From Alphaproteobacteria bacterium (lineage in GTDB: Bacteria > Pseudomonadota > Alphaproteobacteria > UBA8366 > Aestuariispiraceae), in the NCBI GenBank assembly GCA_030065235.1, contig JASJDC010000009.1:1-64000 (forward strand): 64,000 bases of DNA, read 5' to 3'. This document shows, piece after piece, positions 63,622-64,000 of this stretch. The translations under genes and the position numbers were made by a program. Numbering within the stretch: position 1 is the stretch's first letter; the number at the start of each line of letters is the position of its first letter. Under the pieces are notes generated by a model that was given only the letters and a program-made list of their open reading frames with translations, was not told where the DNA came from and made no database searches.

Positions 63622-64000
63622 ATGATCGAAGCCTTCCACCGGATCAAACGCCTGCCGCCCTATGTCTTCGCCGAAGTGAACGCGCTGAAGGCGGCGGCCC
63701 GGGCGCGCGGTGAGGACGTGATCGATTTCGGCATGGGCAATCCCGACATGCCGACCCCGCCGCACATCGTTCAGAAGCTGGTCGAGACCGTGCAGGACCC
63801 GAAGACCCACCGCTACTCGACCAGCCGCGGCATCCCTGGACTGCGCCGCGCCTTGAGCGACTATTATGAACGACGTTTCGGTGTTGAGATTGACCCGGAG
63901 ACGGAGGCGATCGCGACCTTGGGCTCGAAAGAGGGGCTCGCCAATCTGGCCCAGGCGATCACCAGCCCTGGGGATGTCGTGCTGGCGCCCAACCCCTGCT
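63622..64000 (+). CDS. Aminotransferase (AlaC/DapL-like), start only
   Basis: The first 126 residues of a fold-type I PLP aminotransferase that runs off the window. [40 protein letters not shown] and [20 protein letters not shown] match alanine (AlaC) and LL-diaminopimelate aminotransferases. The PLP lysine lies beyond the edge. ATG 63622 is the only suitable start. Confidence 0.9.
   Translation, partial: MIEAFHRIKRLPPYVFAEVNALKAAARARGEDVIDFGMGNPDMPTPPHIVQKLVETVQDPKTHRYSTSRGIPGLRRALSDYYERRFGVEIDPETEAIATLGSKEGLANLAQAITSPGDVVLAPNPC

Overview
The window looks like chromosome of a GC-rich alphaproteobacterium. The best lineage marker is a PopZ-type (DUF2497) polar organising protein at 38190-38825, in the run PCMT - rhodanese - TolC - PopZ - ValS. 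A class I PHA synthase, strong strand-independent GC skew toward GC-rich third codon positions, and many GTG/TTG starts with 4-base stop/start overlaps fit this. Two tRNA genes (Asn-GTT and Cys-GCA) are present. There is no rRNA, CRISPR array or intact prophage. All calls rest on reading motifs by eye; no database search was run.

Left edge (1-2.4 kb): the tail of an IS5-like transposase, then a carbamoyltransferase that keeps only its C-terminal part, overlapped by an intact family 2 glycosyltransferase, then a rho-independent terminator. From 2.5 to 7.1 kb (minus strand) lies an envelope export set: an MMPL/RND transporter, a LolA-like lipoprotein-sorting protein and an outer-membrane barrel, with a divergent TetR regulator.

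The most interesting region is 8.1-16.6 kb (minus strand): eight tightly packed genes. In order of transcription they encode a secreted Ser/Gly-rich protein, a lipoprotein, a membrane-anchored TPR protein, a membrane-anchored PEGA-repeat/FGE-like protein without the FGE catalytic cysteines, a 55-residue membrane peptide, a MotA/TolQ/ExbB proton-channel homologue, and two paralogous von Willebrand A (vWA) proteins. The single N-terminal helix of each vWA protein carries a conserved Asp, as in ExbD/MotB. I read this as a proton-driven envelope machine in which vWA domains replace the usual peptidoglycan- or TonB-type periplasmic modules. I cannot match it to a named system.

17.2-24.7 kb is a sugar/compatible-solute operon: a LacI regulator with a palindromic operator, a binding protein, two unusual permeases (one with a DUF11-like periplasmic insert, one with an extra N-terminal membrane block), a GH63-like glycosidase and an MsmK/UgpC-type ATPase. 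It is followed by decayed IS256 and IS3 transposase fragments. 25.2-33.9 kb holds an amine oxidase with a ChrR-like cupin, a LysR regulator, a Tat-exported isochorismatase-like hydrolase, a SoxC/SoxD-like sulfite dehydrogenase pair, an SDR and an exported esterase. This stretch has long non-coding gaps and decayed frames and looks like accessory DNA.

34.6-46.6 kb is mostly housekeeping: tRNAs, PCMT, rhodanese, TolC, PopZ, ValS, an orphan PAS histidine kinase, a D-cysteine desulfhydrase-like PLP enzyme and IlvD. 47.2-51.4 kb is a large autotransporter with 285-bp tandem repeats. 51.4-56.5 kb is an RND efflux pair plus a PhyH-like oxygenase. The right end carries an EEP hydrolase, an MlrC-like M81 protein, an EamA transporter, PhaC, an OmpA-domain lipoprotein and the start of an AlaC/DapL-type aminotransferase that runs off the window.
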